Positions 17,285 through 26,597 of a stretch of 64,000 bases of DNA are shown here, piece by piece. How positions within the stretch are numbered: position 1 is the stretch's first letter; each line of letters starts with the position of its first letter. Source of the stretch: Mediterranea massiliensis (GTDB taxonomy: Bacteria > Bacteroidota > Bacteroidia > Bacteroidales > Bacteroidaceae). The notes beneath the pieces were generated by a model, which had not been told where the DNA came from, did not search any database, and saw nothing but the letters and a program-made list of their open reading frames with translations. The DNA lies in assembly GCA_015060685.1 (NCBI GenBank), contig SUXZ01000005.1:108753-172752 (forward strand), given 5' to 3'. Both the position numbers and the translations under genes were made by a program.

Positions 17285-18265
17285 ATGGCAAAGATAAATT
17301 GTATCGGTATCTTGACCTCGGGCGGCGACGCACCGGGCATGAATGCCGCCATTCGCGCCGTCACCCGCACGGCCATCTACAACGGATTATCGGTTAAAGG
17401 CATCTATCGCGGATACAAAGGACTGGTAACAGGCGAAATCAAGGAGTTCAAAAGCCAAAACGTAAGCAACATCATCCAGCAAGGAGGTACTATCCTGAAA
17501 ACAGCCCGTTGCAAGGAGTTCACCACCCCCGAAGGGCGGAAGATTGCCTACGACAACATGAAGGCCGAAGGCATTGATGCCTTGGTAGTGATTGGCGGCG
17601 ATGGCTCGCTTACCGGCGCTCGTATCTTTGCCGAAGAGTATGACGTGCCTTGCATCGGTTTGCCCGGCACCATCGACAACGACCTGTATGGTACCGACAC
17701 CACCATTGGATACGATACCGCACTGAACACCATCCTCGATGCGGTGGACAAGATTCGCGACACGGCCACCTCGCACGAACGCCTTTTCTTCGTAGAGGTT
17801 ATGGGACGCGATGCCGGCTTCTTGGCATTGAATGGTGCTATTGCAAGTGGTGCCGAAGCTGCTATCATCCCTGAATTCAGCACCGACGTCGACCAGTTAG
17901 AAGACTTCATCAAGAATGGTTTCCGCAAGTCAAAGAACAGTTCGATTGTACTTGTTGCCGAAAGTGAGCTGACCGGCGGTGCCATGCACTATGCCGAGCG
18001 CGTAAAGAAAGAGTATCCCGAATACGATGTACGTGTTACCATCCTTGGGCACTTGCAACGTGGAGGTAGCCCCTCGGCACACGACCGTATTTTGGCAAGC
18101 CGCCTTGGTGCCGCCGCTATCGATGCCATCATGGAGGGCCAACGCAACGTAATGATTGGTGTACATCACGACGAGATTGTCTATGTACCATTCAGCAAGG
18201 CCATCAAGAACGACAAGCCTATCAAGAAAGAGTTAGTAAATGTGCTTCGCGCACTCTCTATTTAG
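17285..18265 (+). CDS. pfkA: ATP-dependent 6-phosphofructokinase
   Basis: A 326-residue group I phosphofructokinase, phosphorylating fructose 6-phosphate to fructose 1,6-bisphosphate in glycolysis. Motifs: [12 protein letters not shown] (ATP site), [11 protein letters not shown] (ATP-type Gly-Asp-Gly), [13 protein letters not shown] (catalytic Asp in TIDND), and [11 protein letters not shown] and [11 protein letters not shown] for substrate binding. The Gly after GGD in GGDGS points to ATP rather than pyrophosphate as donor. It has its own promoter after ispH. Confidence 0.97.
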   Translation: MAKINCIGILTSGGDAPGMNAAIRAVTRTAIYNGLSVKGIYRGYKGLVTGEIKEFKSQNVSNIIQQGGTILKTARCKEFTTPEGRKIAYDNMKAEGIDALVVIGGDGSLTGARIFAEEYDVPCIGLPGTIDNDLYGTDTTIGYDTALNTILDAVDKIRDTATSHERLFFVEVMGRDAGFLALNGAIASGAEAAIIPEFSTDVDQLEDFIKNGFRKSKNSSIVLVAESELTGGAMHYAERVKKEYPEYDVRVTILGHLQRGGSPSAHDRILASRLGAAAIDAIMEGQRNVMIGVHHDEIVYVPFSKAIKNDKPIKKELVNVLRALSI

Positions 18266-18345
18266 TGATTAACGATTAGTGATTAGCGATTAGCCAAACT
18301 ATCCGGATGGCAACTTATCACTAATCACTAACCGCTATTTGTTTT
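18264..18345. repeat. TTAGTGATTA-type tandem repeats forming a hairpin, pfkA 3' region
   Basis: After the pfkA stop come four near-copies of GATTA(G/A)(T/C)G (18266-18295), then a GCCA...TGGC inner stem (18293-18311), then the complementary TATCACTAATCACTAACCGC (18316-18335). It can fold as one long hairpin and sits between two convergent genes, so a terminator role is likely. The same words recur before the starts at 50945, 59338 and 61946. Confidence 0.6.
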
Positions 18346-18348
18346 TTA

Positions 18349-19227
18349 TTACCACCAAATCGTCATACCTGCCGAGAAGCCACGGAAGTCGGGGCCAAAG
18401 TCGGTATTCAGCACCTTGCAAGGTGAATACTTGGCATAAATACCTATCGAGCCAACACCAAAGGTAGCAAGCAAATCTACCGTTACGCGGTTTTGATGCA
18501 AATCCTTGGCCGTCTCCTTCACCTTCTTTCCATCAAGTGTATAGCGTGTTTTAAGGCTGGCGTGAGTATTGAAGTTAATCACCGGCCCAACGCTGAAATC
18601 AATCTTACGGGTTATGTCGTAGTTTAGCATAAAGGGCATTGTCCAACTAAACACTTTCAAACGCGAGAACTTCACCTCTGCTCCTTCGGGATAATCCGCC
18701 AATTTCACTTGATTATCCTCCTTCACAAAGCGTGTCAATCCCGTCATGCGGTAGTTTTTCCAATTCACTCCAACACCCCACGAAAAACTAAGGCCGGTAT
18801 AGTTGGGATAGTATCGCCACTCTAAGCGCGGCCCCATGAATTCATACGAAGCACCCATATCTACGTTCATACCTTCAGGTGCATTCAAGGCGGTAACCCA
18901 ACCAATGCCAAGACCACCAAGACGTGCTTCGTTGCGATGACGACGTTCGGGCATCTCCTTTTTGATAAAGGGGATATTGAAATCCCAATCAGACGAACGT
19001 TGTTTGCTCACTACCGGATTATCCGAATCCAATGTCACTTCTCTCACATAGCGATAATCGGCATCTCCTTTCTTACCTTCCACTATCACACTCATGCGAT
19101 TGTCTGTGGTTTCAAGTATCACTTTGTCGGGTTGTTCGATTATAAACGTTTCCTGTTTTTCTTGCGCATTCGATTGCAAGACTCCAGCTACTATGGCCAT
19201 CGCCAACAAAATAAATCTTGTTTTCAT
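18349..19227 (-). CDS. Outer-membrane beta-barrel-like protein of an ECF-sigma cluster
   Basis: A 292-residue secreted protein; the start MKTRFILLAMAIVAGVLQS gives a clean signal peptide ending at NAQ. From about residue 100 the sequence alternates in the manner of beta strands (GLGIGWVTALNA, LEWRYYPNYTGLSFSWGVGVNW, VTVDLLATFGVGSIGIYAKY) and ends in an aromatic residue (GMTIWW), as outer-membrane barrels do. It lies 13 bases after the DUF6108-like gene and is probably co-transcribed with the sigma/anti-sigma pair. Function unknown; target or sensor of that module is a guess. Confidence 0.78.
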   Translation of the reverse strand: MKTRFILLAMAIVAGVLQSNAQEKQETFIIEQPDKVILETTDNRMSVIVEGKKGDADYRYVREVTLDSDNPVVSKQRSSDWDFNIPFIKKEMPERRHRNEARLGGLGIGWVTALNAPEGMNVDMGASYEFMGPRLEWRYYPNYTGLSFSWGVGVNWKNYRMTGLTRFVKEDNQVKLADYPEGAEVKFSRLKVFSWTMPFMLNYDITRKIDFSVGPVINFNTHASLKTRYTLDGKKVKETAKDLHQNRVTVDLLATFGVGSIGIYAKYSPCKVLNTDFGPDFRGFSAGMTIWW

Positions 19228-19240
19228 TATCAAAGTTATT

Positions 19241-19687
19241 TTATTTAAACATATTTTCTATCTCGTCAAGGGTAGCATATCCTTCCATATACACTAATGT
19301 GACTTCATGCCGTTGGCTGCCTGATTTTACGCTTGTGTTGCGATAAAACATATAACGATATTCATCATCATATCGTGGAGGCAAGCAATAAAAACCATAA
19401 AATAGCCGGTCACCGAAATTTGCCCCTACTGTTTCAACGGCCTGTTCGGCATCTTTCAGCAAGCATTGCTCTATCTTGATGGCCTCATCGGGTGCATCTT
19501 TCAACGTAATGCTTCGGAAGAGTGTCAAATTATAGGGCTTCAACTTTTTCCCCTTCACTAACACCTCGGTCGCATTTTCACGCCTTTGGTAGTCTTTATC
19601 AAAGAAGGCATTAATCTGCAAACCCTCTTGCGCTTGAATGGATAGCACAAGCATTAAGGTAAACAGGGTTAAATAGATTCGTTTCAT
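19241..19687 (-). CDS. Secreted protein of an ECF-sigma cluster (DUF6108-like)
   Basis: A 148-residue protein with a signal peptide (MKRIYLTLFTLMLVLSIQAQ) and a small mixed domain containing FRSITLKDAPDEAIKIEQCL and FYGFYCLPPR. I associate it with the Bacteroidales family DUF6108, with moderate certainty. It follows the anti-sigma-like gene by 22 bases, in the order sigma, anti-sigma, this gene, barrel protein. Likely periplasmic. No enzymatic motif seen. Confidence 0.75.
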   Translation of the reverse strand: MKRIYLTLFTLMLVLSIQAQEGLQINAFFDKDYQRRENATEVLVKGKKLKPYNLTLFRSITLKDAPDEAIKIEQCLLKDAEQAVETVGANFGDRLFYGFYCLPPRYDDEYRYMFYRNTSVKSGSQRHEVTLVYMEGYATLDEIENMFK

Positions 19688-19709
19688 ATCATTCAGTTTT
19701 ATATGTTCT

Positions 19710-20162
19710 TTATTCTATAGTATTAAACAAATCACTCAATTGTCCCTCTACGGTCATGGACGGGTCATCAATTTCCAGGCTTTGCATGGTTTGATGCATC
19801 AGTGCCATTACTGCATCGGTATCGGTCAGTTTCTTGCCATCCACATAGGCCAAGCAGATGTTTTCCTCTTGTGGTTGTAGTTGGCGATATCCCCAAGGAA
19901 GGGCAATCAGCAGAAGAATAGCAGCGGCGGCCACACGAGTATAAAGCGCAATGCGACGCGTGGTGGGTTGTTTTGCGCATGCTTTGCTTGCCGCATACTG
20001 CTTGCGTCCTACGGCCAAGTAACCCATCACAGCACGTAGCTCGTCGAAGTCAGGGTCGGTAGTCGATGCGGCAAATGCTTTCAATGCCTCCTCATCTTTC
20101 CGTGTTGTTTCGGCATCGAAGTATCGCTCGGTCAGTGCCTTCCAGTATGCTTTATCCTTCAT
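19710..20162 (-). CDS. Probable membrane anti-sigma factor
   Basis: A 150-residue protein with a charged cytoplasmic N-terminus that begins YWKALTERYFDAETTRKDEE, one membrane helix at about 74-91 (VAAAAILLLIALPWGY) and a short periplasmic tail. The layout and its 11-base overlap with the sigma gene are those of anti-sigma factors that hold an ECF sigma at the membrane. The zinc HxxxCxxC motif of ZAS proteins is absent, as in many Bacteroidetes examples. The C-terminal tail has a repeated Asp/Met pattern of unknown meaning. Confidence 0.75.
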   Translation of the reverse strand: MKDKAYWKALTERYFDAETTRKDEEALKAFAASTTDPDFDELRAVMGYLAVGRKQYAASKACAKQPTTRRIALYTRVAAAAILLLIALPWGYRQLQPQEENICLAYVDGKKLTDTDAVMALMHQTMQSLEIDDPSMTVEGQLSDLFNTIE

Positions 20163-20667
20163 ATATTGTTCTCCTTTCTTGATATGCTTCTCTTATTCTT
20201 TTTCTTGCTCGCGATAGGTTTACGCGTACATTTTCCGGTGTCATCCCCACCCTTTCGGCTATCTCGTTCATTTCCAACTCTTCGTATTCGCGTAGGTAAA
20301 GTATTTGTTGTTGCACGGGTGATAGCTCTTTTTCGATGAGTAGTTTCAGTTGTTTGTATCGTTCTTGCCTTTCTATCTCCTCCACCGGCGATTCGCTTAG
20401 TCGGGTGTCGCGTTCGGCATCAAATTCCACCTCTTCGCGCGTCGTGCGTCGTCGCCATTCGTCTATGCTAAGGTTGCGCACCGTAGTCACGGCCATCGCT
20501 TCTGCCACTTGCGGCGTATCCAAACTATCGGCACGCGGCCATAGTCGGCAGAAAGCATCTTGCAACACATCGTCGGCATCGTATGACGAGTGCAAATAGC
20601 TCGTAGCCAGATGCAACAAGCGTTTGCGCAAGCGGGTAAAGGTGGATATCAGTGTTTCTTCACTCAT
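20152..20667 (-). CDS. ECF RNA polymerase sigma factor
   Basis: A 171-residue sigma-70-family factor. Region 2 reads YDADDVLQDAFCRLWPRADSL, and region 4 near the C-terminus has the HTH YEELEMNEIAERVGMTPENV followed by RVNLSRARKRIRE. It overlaps the anti-sigma-like gene by 11 bases, with the secreted and barrel proteins beyond, giving a four-gene envelope-sensing module. It is unrelated in context to the sigma factor at 4.7 kb, whose partners differ. Confidence 0.93.
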   Translation of the reverse strand: MSEETLISTFTRLRKRLLHLATSYLHSSYDADDVLQDAFCRLWPRADSLDTPQVAEAMAVTTVRNLSIDEWRRRTTREEVEFDAERDTRLSESPVEEIERQERYKQLKLLIEKELSPVQQQILYLREYEELEMNEIAERVGMTPENVRVNLSRARKRIREAYQERRTIYEG

Positions 20668-20739
20668 CTATTCGGGTGTCTGTTCATAAGGGTAAACGAA
20701 ACATTCGTTATTTTGTAACAAAGAAAGTGAAAAAAATAT

Positions 20740-20747
20740 TATCTTCG
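20740..20747 (+). promoter_or_regulatory. Possible -7 box just before the helicase start
   Basis: TATCTTCG is one base from TAnnTTTG and ends only four bases before the ATG at 20752. If used, the mRNA would be nearly leaderless. The usual -33 TTTG is not at the right distance, so this is a weak call. Confidence 0.4.
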
Positions 20748-20751
20748 CACC

Positions 20752-22647
20752 ATGAAAGCAACGGAAACCAACAGCCCTATTCTACACTTGCAACAACAAC
20801 AGCTGTTGCTACGCATGGAGTATGAATATGAGAAGGAGGAGTTTAAACGCCAAACGGAAACGATGGGCGTGGCCCGCAAAGTGAAACGCGGCCTCTGTTG
20901 GTATCCAATCAGCACGGGACGAAGCTATTACAACTCACTGAATCAGTTAGTGTTGGAGGTGCATCGTTCGGAAGAACTCGACATTGAGCACAACTTTGAG
21001 TATGGTCGCCCGGTGTGCTTCTTTCGCCAAAGTGCCGATGGTAGTTTAACGTACTATAACTTCACCTCCACGGTGAGCTATGCCGACGAAACACGCATGG
21101 TGGTAGTGATGCCCGGGGTAGGTAGCATTGTAGATGTGCAAGCAGCCGAGCGATTGGGCGTACAACTCTTCTTCGACGAAACATCCTATCGCACCATGTT
21201 CGAGGCATTGGCCGATGTGCTACGTGCCAAAGGTAATCGTCTGGCCGAGCTTCGCGACACACTCTTAGGCAATAACTTAAAAGCTGGTTTTCGTGAGCTA
21301 TACCCTGTACGCTTTCCGTGGTTGAACACAACACAAGAGCATGCTGTGAATCGCGTACTTTGTGCACGCGATGTAGCCATTGTGCACGGGCCTCCCGGCA
21401 CGGGCAAAACAACTACGTTGGTAGAAGCCATCTACGAAACCCTTCATCGCGAGCCGCAAGTATTGGTGTGTGCACAAAGCAATATGGCAGTGGATTGGAT
21501 ATCGGAGAAGTTGGTGGATAGAGGCGTGAACGTATTGCGCATAGGCAACCCCACACGCGTAAACGACAAGATGCTATCCTTTACCTACGAGCATCGATTC
21601 GAAAGTCACCCCTCCTACCCTGAACTTTGGAGTATCCGCAAAGAGTTGCGCCAATTGGGCGGACAAGGGCGAAGAGGGAGTTATAGCGAACGCGAAGCTT
21701 TGCGCAACCGCATGAGCCGATTACGAGACAGGGCTACTACACTCGAGATTCAAATCAACGCCGAGTTGTTCGACTCGGCTCACGTCATAGCCTCCACCTT
21801 AGTGAGCAGCAACCACCGTTTGTTAAGTGGCCGACGCTTCGGCACACTATTTATCGACGAGGCGGCACAAGCACTCGAAGCGGCTTGTTGGATAGCCATC
21901 CGCAAGGCTGATCGTGTAGTGTTGGCGGGCGACCATTGTCAATTACCCCCAACCATCAAATGCTACGATGCTGCACGAGGTGGCCTTGATTGCACACTAA
22001 TGGAAAAGATTGCATCGAACAAACCAGGTTGCGTATCGCTATTAAAAGTGCAATATCGCATGCACGAGGCCATTATGCGCTTCTCCTCGCAGTGGTTTTA
22101 CGACAACCAAGTAGAGGCCGCGCCCGATGTAAAACACCGCGGCATCTTGGATTGGGATAGGCCTATCACGTGGATAGATACTTCGGAAATGGAGTTTAAG
22201 GAAGAGTTTGTGGGCGATAGCTTTGGACGCATCAACAAATCGGAAGCCGACTTGCTCATCGACAAGCTACAAGCCTATATCGAGCGCATTGGCGGACAAC
22301 GCATCTTGGACGAGCGCATCGACTTTGCCATCATCTCGCCCTACAAGGCACAAGTGCAATACCTACGCGGAAAGGTAAAAAACAGTGCCACCCTACGCCC
22401 CTATCGCCACTTGCTTACCATCAACACCGTGGATGGCTTTCAAGGACAAGAACGTGATGTTGTGTTCATCTCGTTGGTACGCGCCAACGAACAGGGACAG
22501 ATAGGCTTCTTAGGCGACTTACGGCGAATGAATGTAGCCATGACCCGCGCACGTATGAAGTTGGTTATCTTGGGCGAGGCCGTTACCCTGAGTCATCATC
22601 CATTTTATAAAACACTTATCCATTACATCAATACCCTCAACACATGA
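20752..22647 (+). CDS. Superfamily 1 helicase, UPF1/IGHMBP2-like
   Basis: A 631-residue helicase. It has an N-terminal beta-barrel-like region (1-190), then Walker A VHGPPGTGKTTTLVEAI (about residues 204-220), motif II LFIDEAAQALEAACW (DEAA box), motif III VLAGDHCQLPPT, and motif V/VI TVDGFQGQERDVVFISLVR and NVAMTRARMKLVILG. The set matches the UPF1/IGHMBP2/SMUBP group, which unwinds RNA or DNA 5' to 3'. Bacterial members are poorly characterised. Its stop overlaps the start of the next gene (ATGA), tying it to a lipoprotein of unknown role. Confidence 0.93.
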   Translation: MKATETNSPILHLQQQQLLLRMEYEYEKEEFKRQTETMGVARKVKRGLCWYPISTGRSYYNSLNQLVLEVHRSEELDIEHNFEYGRPVCFFRQSADGSLTYYNFTSTVSYADETRMVVVMPGVGSIVDVQAAERLGVQLFFDETSYRTMFEALADVLRAKGNRLAELRDTLLGNNLKAGFRELYPVRFPWLNTTQEHAVNRVLCARDVAIVHGPPGTGKTTTLVEAIYETLHREPQVLVCAQSNMAVDWISEKLVDRGVNVLRIGNPTRVNDKMLSFTYEHRFESHPSYPELWSIRKELRQLGGQGRRGSYSEREALRNRMSRLRDRATTLEIQINAELFDSAHVIASTLVSSNHRLLSGRRFGTLFIDEAAQALEAACWIAIRKADRVVLAGDHCQLPPTIKCYDAARGGLDCTLMEKIASNKPGCVSLLKVQYRMHEAIMRFSSQWFYDNQVEAAPDVKHRGILDWDRPITWIDTSEMEFKEEFVGDSFGRINKSEADLLIDKLQAYIERIGGQRILDERIDFAIISPYKAQVQYLRGKVKNSATLRPYRHLLTINTVDGFQGQERDVVFISLVRANEQGQIGFLGDLRRMNVAMTRARMKLVILGEAVTLSHHPFYKTLIHYINTLNT

Positions 22648-23246
22648 AACGCACCTTATTTATAATAGCATCGTTTCTCTTGCTTGTGGCATGCAAACAA
22701 GAAACAGCCATCGAGCAAGCCATTGGCAAACAGATGGTAAGCCATCCGGCATCTACGTTGCAAGATTTGTATAAGAACTTCTTCCAAGAGCAATTCGGTC
22801 CGGGCCATTTAGTGCCCGACACAACATCGGCCGCACGCTATTTGCGCTACGAGTTGCAAACAATGAATAGCGAAAGCCAAACGCTATACGAGCCTATAGG
22901 CGTAGAGGGACGCTTTGTGCGCGTAAACCTCGATGTGATTAAACGCGGCTATCTTGATTTCAACACCTTCCTCGATGCCTTTTTGCGAAGCGCCACCTGC
23001 TTCGAGCTACCCGCTATCGAAGATTGGAAGATACGTTGGAAAGAGATAGAAGATACGATAATAAAGATGGGATTGGACAAGACACTTCCTCGCTTTGAAA
23101 GCGATAGCCAAGCCATCGAAGCACTACTGAATCAAGGCGAATATGTGATGCACCATAGCCCCGAATATTCGGAAGCCTACCAACCGCACTATCGGTTGAT
23201 TGAACGCAACATCTTCGAGAAAGAGATACTCCCTAAACTACCATAA
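22644..23246 (+). CDS. Putative lipoprotein of unknown function
   Basis: A 200-residue protein with a lipoprotein signal (LLLVACKQE; lipid-modified Cys at residue 17). The mature part has a motif EQFGPGHLV followed by a helical domain with many aromatic residues and a repeat of His/Tyr near the C-terminus (HHSPEYSEAYQPHYRLI). I do not recognise the family beyond Bacteroidales hypotheticals. It overlaps the helicase gene by four bases and precedes the GH74 gene by one base, so the three form one operon. Confidence 0.78.
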   Translation: MKRTLFIIASFLLLVACKQETAIEQAIGKQMVSHPASTLQDLYKNFFQEQFGPGHLVPDTTSAARYLRYELQTMNSESQTLYEPIGVEGRFVRVNLDVIKRGYLDFNTFLDAFLRSATCFELPAIEDWKIRWKEIEDTIIKMGLDKTLPRFESDSQAIEALLNQGEYVMHHSPEYSEAYQPHYRLIERNIFEKEILPKLP

Positions 23247-23247
23247 T

Positions 23248-25527
23248 ATGAAAAAAATTGTACTTTGCATTGGTTTGATGTTGGGCATAGCCACACACCA
23301 AACATCGGCACAAGGCATACAGCCCGTGCCATCTACCCCCTACACCTGGACAAACGTGCCTATCGTGGGCGGCGGTTTTGTCGATGGTTTAATCTTCCAT
23401 CCCACGGATAAGGATGTACGCTTCTGCCGGACAGATATGGGAGGCGCTTACCGTTGGGATGCCGCCAAGCAACGATGGATAGCCATGCAAGACGACCTCA
23501 GCCTGGCCGAAAGCAACCTTCAAGGTGTGGAGAGCATAGCCATCGACCCACAAGATGCTAAATCGGTGTATTTAGCTTGTGGCACCTATACGGGCAATAA
23601 AAATACAGCCATCTGCTACTCGCGCGATGGTGGACGCACCTTTACGCGGGTGGATGTACCCTTTACCATGGGTGGCAACGAAAACGGACGAGGCAATGGT
23701 GAGCGTATGATGGTTGACCCGCTGAACGGCAACATCATCTACATGGGCACACGCCTACACGGCTTGTGGCGAAGCACCGACCGAGGCGAAAGCTGGCAAC
23801 GTGTAGAGAGTTTCCCCGATGTATCCGAAGTGATTACTGGCAACGATTGGCAAGCATGGAATAGCCGCGGAAGCGGAATCATTACCATACTATACGACGC
23901 CAACGAAGGCATTGACAAGCAAGGATGCAAGCACATCTATGTAGCCGTTTCGTTGATGGGACGCGAAAGCCTTTATGCCAGTCACGATTTTGGCGCAACA
24001 TGGCAAGCCGTAGCCGGACAACCCACTACTCTACGCCCTACACACATGGTAATGGGCTGCGACCGGATGCTTTACATCACTTATGCCGACACGCCTGGGC
24101 CAAGCCAAATGACGGATGGTGCGGTATGGAAATACGATATTAAAAAGCAGAAGTGGAGCAACATTTCGCCCATCAAGATAAAAGAGGGAGAGAAAGCCGA
24201 ATTTGGATATGCCGCCGTATCGGTGGATGCACAAAACCCCAAGCACTTGATTGTAAGCACCCACTCTTTGGAAGGCAAACGCGGTCATGAATGCGACGAG
24301 ATGTTTCGCAGCACCGATGGTGGCCGCCGTTGGAAGCCCATCTTCCAAACCGGATACGAATACGATTGTTCAAAGGCACCCTATGTAAAGATTGCTCCGC
24401 TACACTGGATGTTCGACATCGAGATTGACCCCTTCAACCCCGAGCATGCCTTGTTCACTACTGGTTTTGGCGGTTGGGAAACGTTCAATCTATCGGCTGT
24501 TGAGCGTGGCGAGAAGGTGGTTTGGAGCTTACTTTCCGAAGGCATTGAAGAAACCGTGCCATTGGAATTGTATGCACCGGCCAAAGGCGCACGCCTCATC
24601 TCGGGCATCGGCGATTATGGTAGCTTTACTCATCACGACCTTACCAAACCGGCACCCGAAGGCAGTCACCCCAATCCTCACTTTGCCAATTGCAACGGTG
24701 TGACAGGTGCTTGGTTGCGCCAGGAGATTATTGTGCGTGTGGGCTATCCATTCCACAACCCTACCGCACTTGGCATCTCGTATTCGGAAGATGGAGGCGA
24801 CACTTGGACACAATGCGCCACCGTGCCGGTAGAGGGTGCTCGCAACGGACACATTGCTGTTTCGGCCGATGGTGCCAGCTGGGTATGGACACCCGATCGT
24901 AGCGATGCCTACTATACTCTCGACAAAGGCAACACATGGACACCGTGCGCAGGTTTGCCGAAGGATATGCGTGTGATAGCCGACAAGGTGAACCCCATGC
25001 GCTTCTATGGTGTGGATGCCGTAAACGAAATAGTATATAGCAGTGTGGATGGTGGCAAGACATTCCGTGCCGACACATTGAATCTGACGATGAAGCAACC
25101 ACAACGCCGGCAACAACCCGCCACCAGAGCAAACCGAGGCGATAGCCGAGGCGGACAAGACCGCATCTATGCCATGCCCGGACGCGAAAAAGATTTATGG
25201 ATAGCTGCATACGATGGTTTGTATCATTCCACCTCGTTGGAAGGATACGACTTTAAAGCCTTAGACAAAGTGCGCACCATCTATGCATTCGGCTATGGTA
25301 AAGAGGCACCAGGTAGCGATTATCCATCGTTGTACTTGATTGGAGTTGTGAATGGCCAATATGGCTTTTTCCGTTCGGACGATGCCGCCCGCTCGTGGGT
25401 GCGCATCAACGACGATGCCCATCAGTACGGTTTGGTACTACACATTTGTGGCGACATGCAAGAGCACGGACGTGTATATGTAGGCACACACGGAAGAGGT
25501 ATTGTAATGGGCGTACCTCAGAAATGA
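23248..25527 (+). CDS. GH74-family xyloglucanase-like glycoside hydrolase
   Basis: A 759-residue secreted enzyme; the start at 23248 gives the signal peptide MKKIVLCIGLMLGIATHQTSA. The double seven-bladed propeller of GH74 is shown by the N-terminal signature GGGFVDGLIFHPTDKDV then RTDMGGAYRWD and repeated BNR-type blades (SRDGGRTF, STDRGESW, STDGGRRW, SEDGGDTW, SVDGGKTF). The two catalytic Asp of the family correspond to D63 (RTDMGG) and D456 (GIGDYGSF). GH74 enzymes cut the beta-1,4-glucan backbone of xyloglucan. No SusC/SusD pair or other glycan genes are nearby, unusual for a Bacteroidales polysaccharidase. Confidence 0.9.
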   Translation: MKKIVLCIGLMLGIATHQTSAQGIQPVPSTPYTWTNVPIVGGGFVDGLIFHPTDKDVRFCRTDMGGAYRWDAAKQRWIAMQDDLSLAESNLQGVESIAIDPQDAKSVYLACGTYTGNKNTAICYSRDGGRTFTRVDVPFTMGGNENGRGNGERMMVDPLNGNIIYMGTRLHGLWRSTDRGESWQRVESFPDVSEVITGNDWQAWNSRGSGIITILYDANEGIDKQGCKHIYVAVSLMGRESLYASHDFGATWQAVAGQPTTLRPTHMVMGCDRMLYITYADTPGPSQMTDGAVWKYDIKKQKWSNISPIKIKEGEKAEFGYAAVSVDAQNPKHLIVSTHSLEGKRGHECDEMFRSTDGGRRWKPIFQTGYEYDCSKAPYVKIAPLHWMFDIEIDPFNPEHALFTTGFGGWETFNLSAVERGEKVVWSLLSEGIEETVPLELYAPAKGARLISGIGDYGSFTHHDLTKPAPEGSHPNPHFANCNGVTGAWLRQEIIVRVGYPFHNPTALGISYSEDGGDTWTQCATVPVEGARNGHIAVSADGASWVWTPDRSDAYYTLDKGNTWTPCAGLPKDMRVIADKVNPMRFYGVDAVNEIVYSSVDGGKTFRADTLNLTMKQPQRRQQPATRANRGDSRGGQDRIYAMPGREKDLWIAAYDGLYHSTSLEGYDFKALDKVRTIYAFGYGKEAPGSDYPSLYLIGVVNGQYGFFRSDDAARSWVRINDDAHQYGLVLHICGDMQEHGRVYVGTHGRGIVMGVPQK

Positions 25528-25532
25528 TTAAA

Positions 25533-25994
25533 CTAACATCCCGGCCAACGCTCCAAGTAGTGTTGGTCGGTAGCATCAAAGGTGGCCAAGTGTTCGCTAT
25601 CTATATCCAGGACAGCAATCACTTGGCCCTCTTTGTATATGGGCACTACAATTTCACTTTTCGACTCCGAGCTACATGCAATGTGTCCGGGAAACAAATC
25701 CACATCGGGCACCACCTGTGTTACGCCCTCTTGCCAAGCCGTGCCACACACGCCTCGCCCACGCTTGATGCGCGTGCATGCCAACGGTCCTTGGAAGGGG
25801 CCAAGCACCAATTCATTGCCTTGAACACGATAAAATCCCGTCCACCAAAAACAGAACGTATCGTGCAGCATGGCACTTAGGTTGGCCATGCGTGCAATCA
25901 TGTCGGGCTCATCTTGGAAAAGCGCCTCGGCCTGACACAACAACAAGTCGTATTTATCCGCCTTGCTTTCGGCAGCAATCTGTAGATGTTCCAT
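25533..25994 (-). CDS. msrC: Free methionine-(R)-sulfoxide reductase (GAF domain)
   Basis: A 153-residue single GAF-domain protein. Three cysteines, C73, C83 and C107, have exactly the spacing (10 and 24) of the redox cysteines C84, C94 and C118 of E. coli fRMsr (YebR/MsrC). The surrounding motifs GPFQGPLACTRI, GRGVCGTAW and HIACSSESKSEIVVP also match. The enzyme reduces free Met-R-sulfoxide using thioredoxin. It starts 15 bases after a TlpA-like thioredoxin gene, so both genes of the operon concern thiol redox chemistry. Confidence 0.92.
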   Translation of the reverse strand: MEHLQIAAESKADKYDLLLCQAEALFQDEPDMIARMANLSAMLHDTFCFWWTGFYRVQGNELVLGPFQGPLACTRIKRGRGVCGTAWQEGVTQVVPDVDLFPGHIACSSESKSEIVVPIYKEGQVIAVLDIDSEHLATFDATDQHYLERWPGC

Positions 25995-26009
25995 TTAGCG
26001 AATAATGCG

Positions 26010-26516
26010 TTATTCTACAGCCTTAAGCAATTCGGCCTTCATGCGCGTAGCACCGGGGAAGCCCACTTGCGTATAGACAACCTTTCCCTGCTTGTTCACG
26101 ATGAAGTAAGTCGGCACACCCTGCAAGCCCAGTTCGCTACCCAACTTATTCCACTGTTCGGCACTGACACGATAATGATTACCGCCCAAAGAGGGCAACA
26201 TATTCTGCCAAGTATCGAGAGGAGATGTTTCCCCGGTGATGTATAGATAGACAATATCCTTATCCTTCAGTTCCTCTTTCACCGGCTTCATCGCTGCATT
26301 GGCTTGTCGGCAAGGACCACACCAGGTAGCCCAGATATCCACAAGCACCGTCTTTCCCTTGAACGGCAACAGCAACGCATCGAAAAGCGGTGCATCGGCC
26401 ACAATTGTCGGAGCAGAATATACACGATACTCCTGTTTATCGCCCTTTGTCTGAGCATTCAAGCCGCCCACAATCATTGTAACGGCCACCAACATCATAA
26501 TCATTCTTCTTTTCAT
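26010..26516 (-). CDS. TlpA-like periplasmic thioredoxin-fold protein
   Basis: A 168-residue secreted thioredoxin. It has a signal peptide ending near GGLNAQ, the active site WATWCGPCRQ with C66 and C69, and the cis-Pro strand GVPTYFIVNKQGKVVY typical of TlpA/ResA. Such proteins reduce periplasmic disulfides, often for cytochrome or lipoprotein maturation. Transcribed with the free methionine sulfoxide reductase from a consensus promoter. Confidence 0.9.
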   Translation of the reverse strand: MKRRMIMMLVAVTMIVGGLNAQTKGDKQEYRVYSAPTIVADAPLFDALLLPFKGKTVLVDIWATWCGPCRQANAAMKPVKEELKDKDIVYLYITGETSPLDTWQNMLPSLGGNHYRVSAEQWNKLGSELGLQGVPTYFIVNKQGKVVYTQVGFPGATRMKAELLKAVE

Positions 26517-26542
26517 ATCAGATACGTTTTAAGTTCGACGCA

Positions 26543-26550
26543 CAAAGATA
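26543..26550 (-). promoter_or_regulatory. -7 promoter box of the thioredoxin-fRMsr operon
   Basis: TATCTTTG on the minus strand, exact consensus, 26 bases before the ATG at 26516. Confidence 0.65.
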
Positions 26551-26597
26551 ACAGAAAATGAACAGACTCCACGCAGCATATCTCTTAAAAAACCAAA

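Noticed and set aside
23248..25527. GH74 gene as part of a polysaccharide utilisation locus.
   Set aside because: No SusC/SusD pair, hybrid two-component sensor or other glycosidase lies within about 20 kb on either side.
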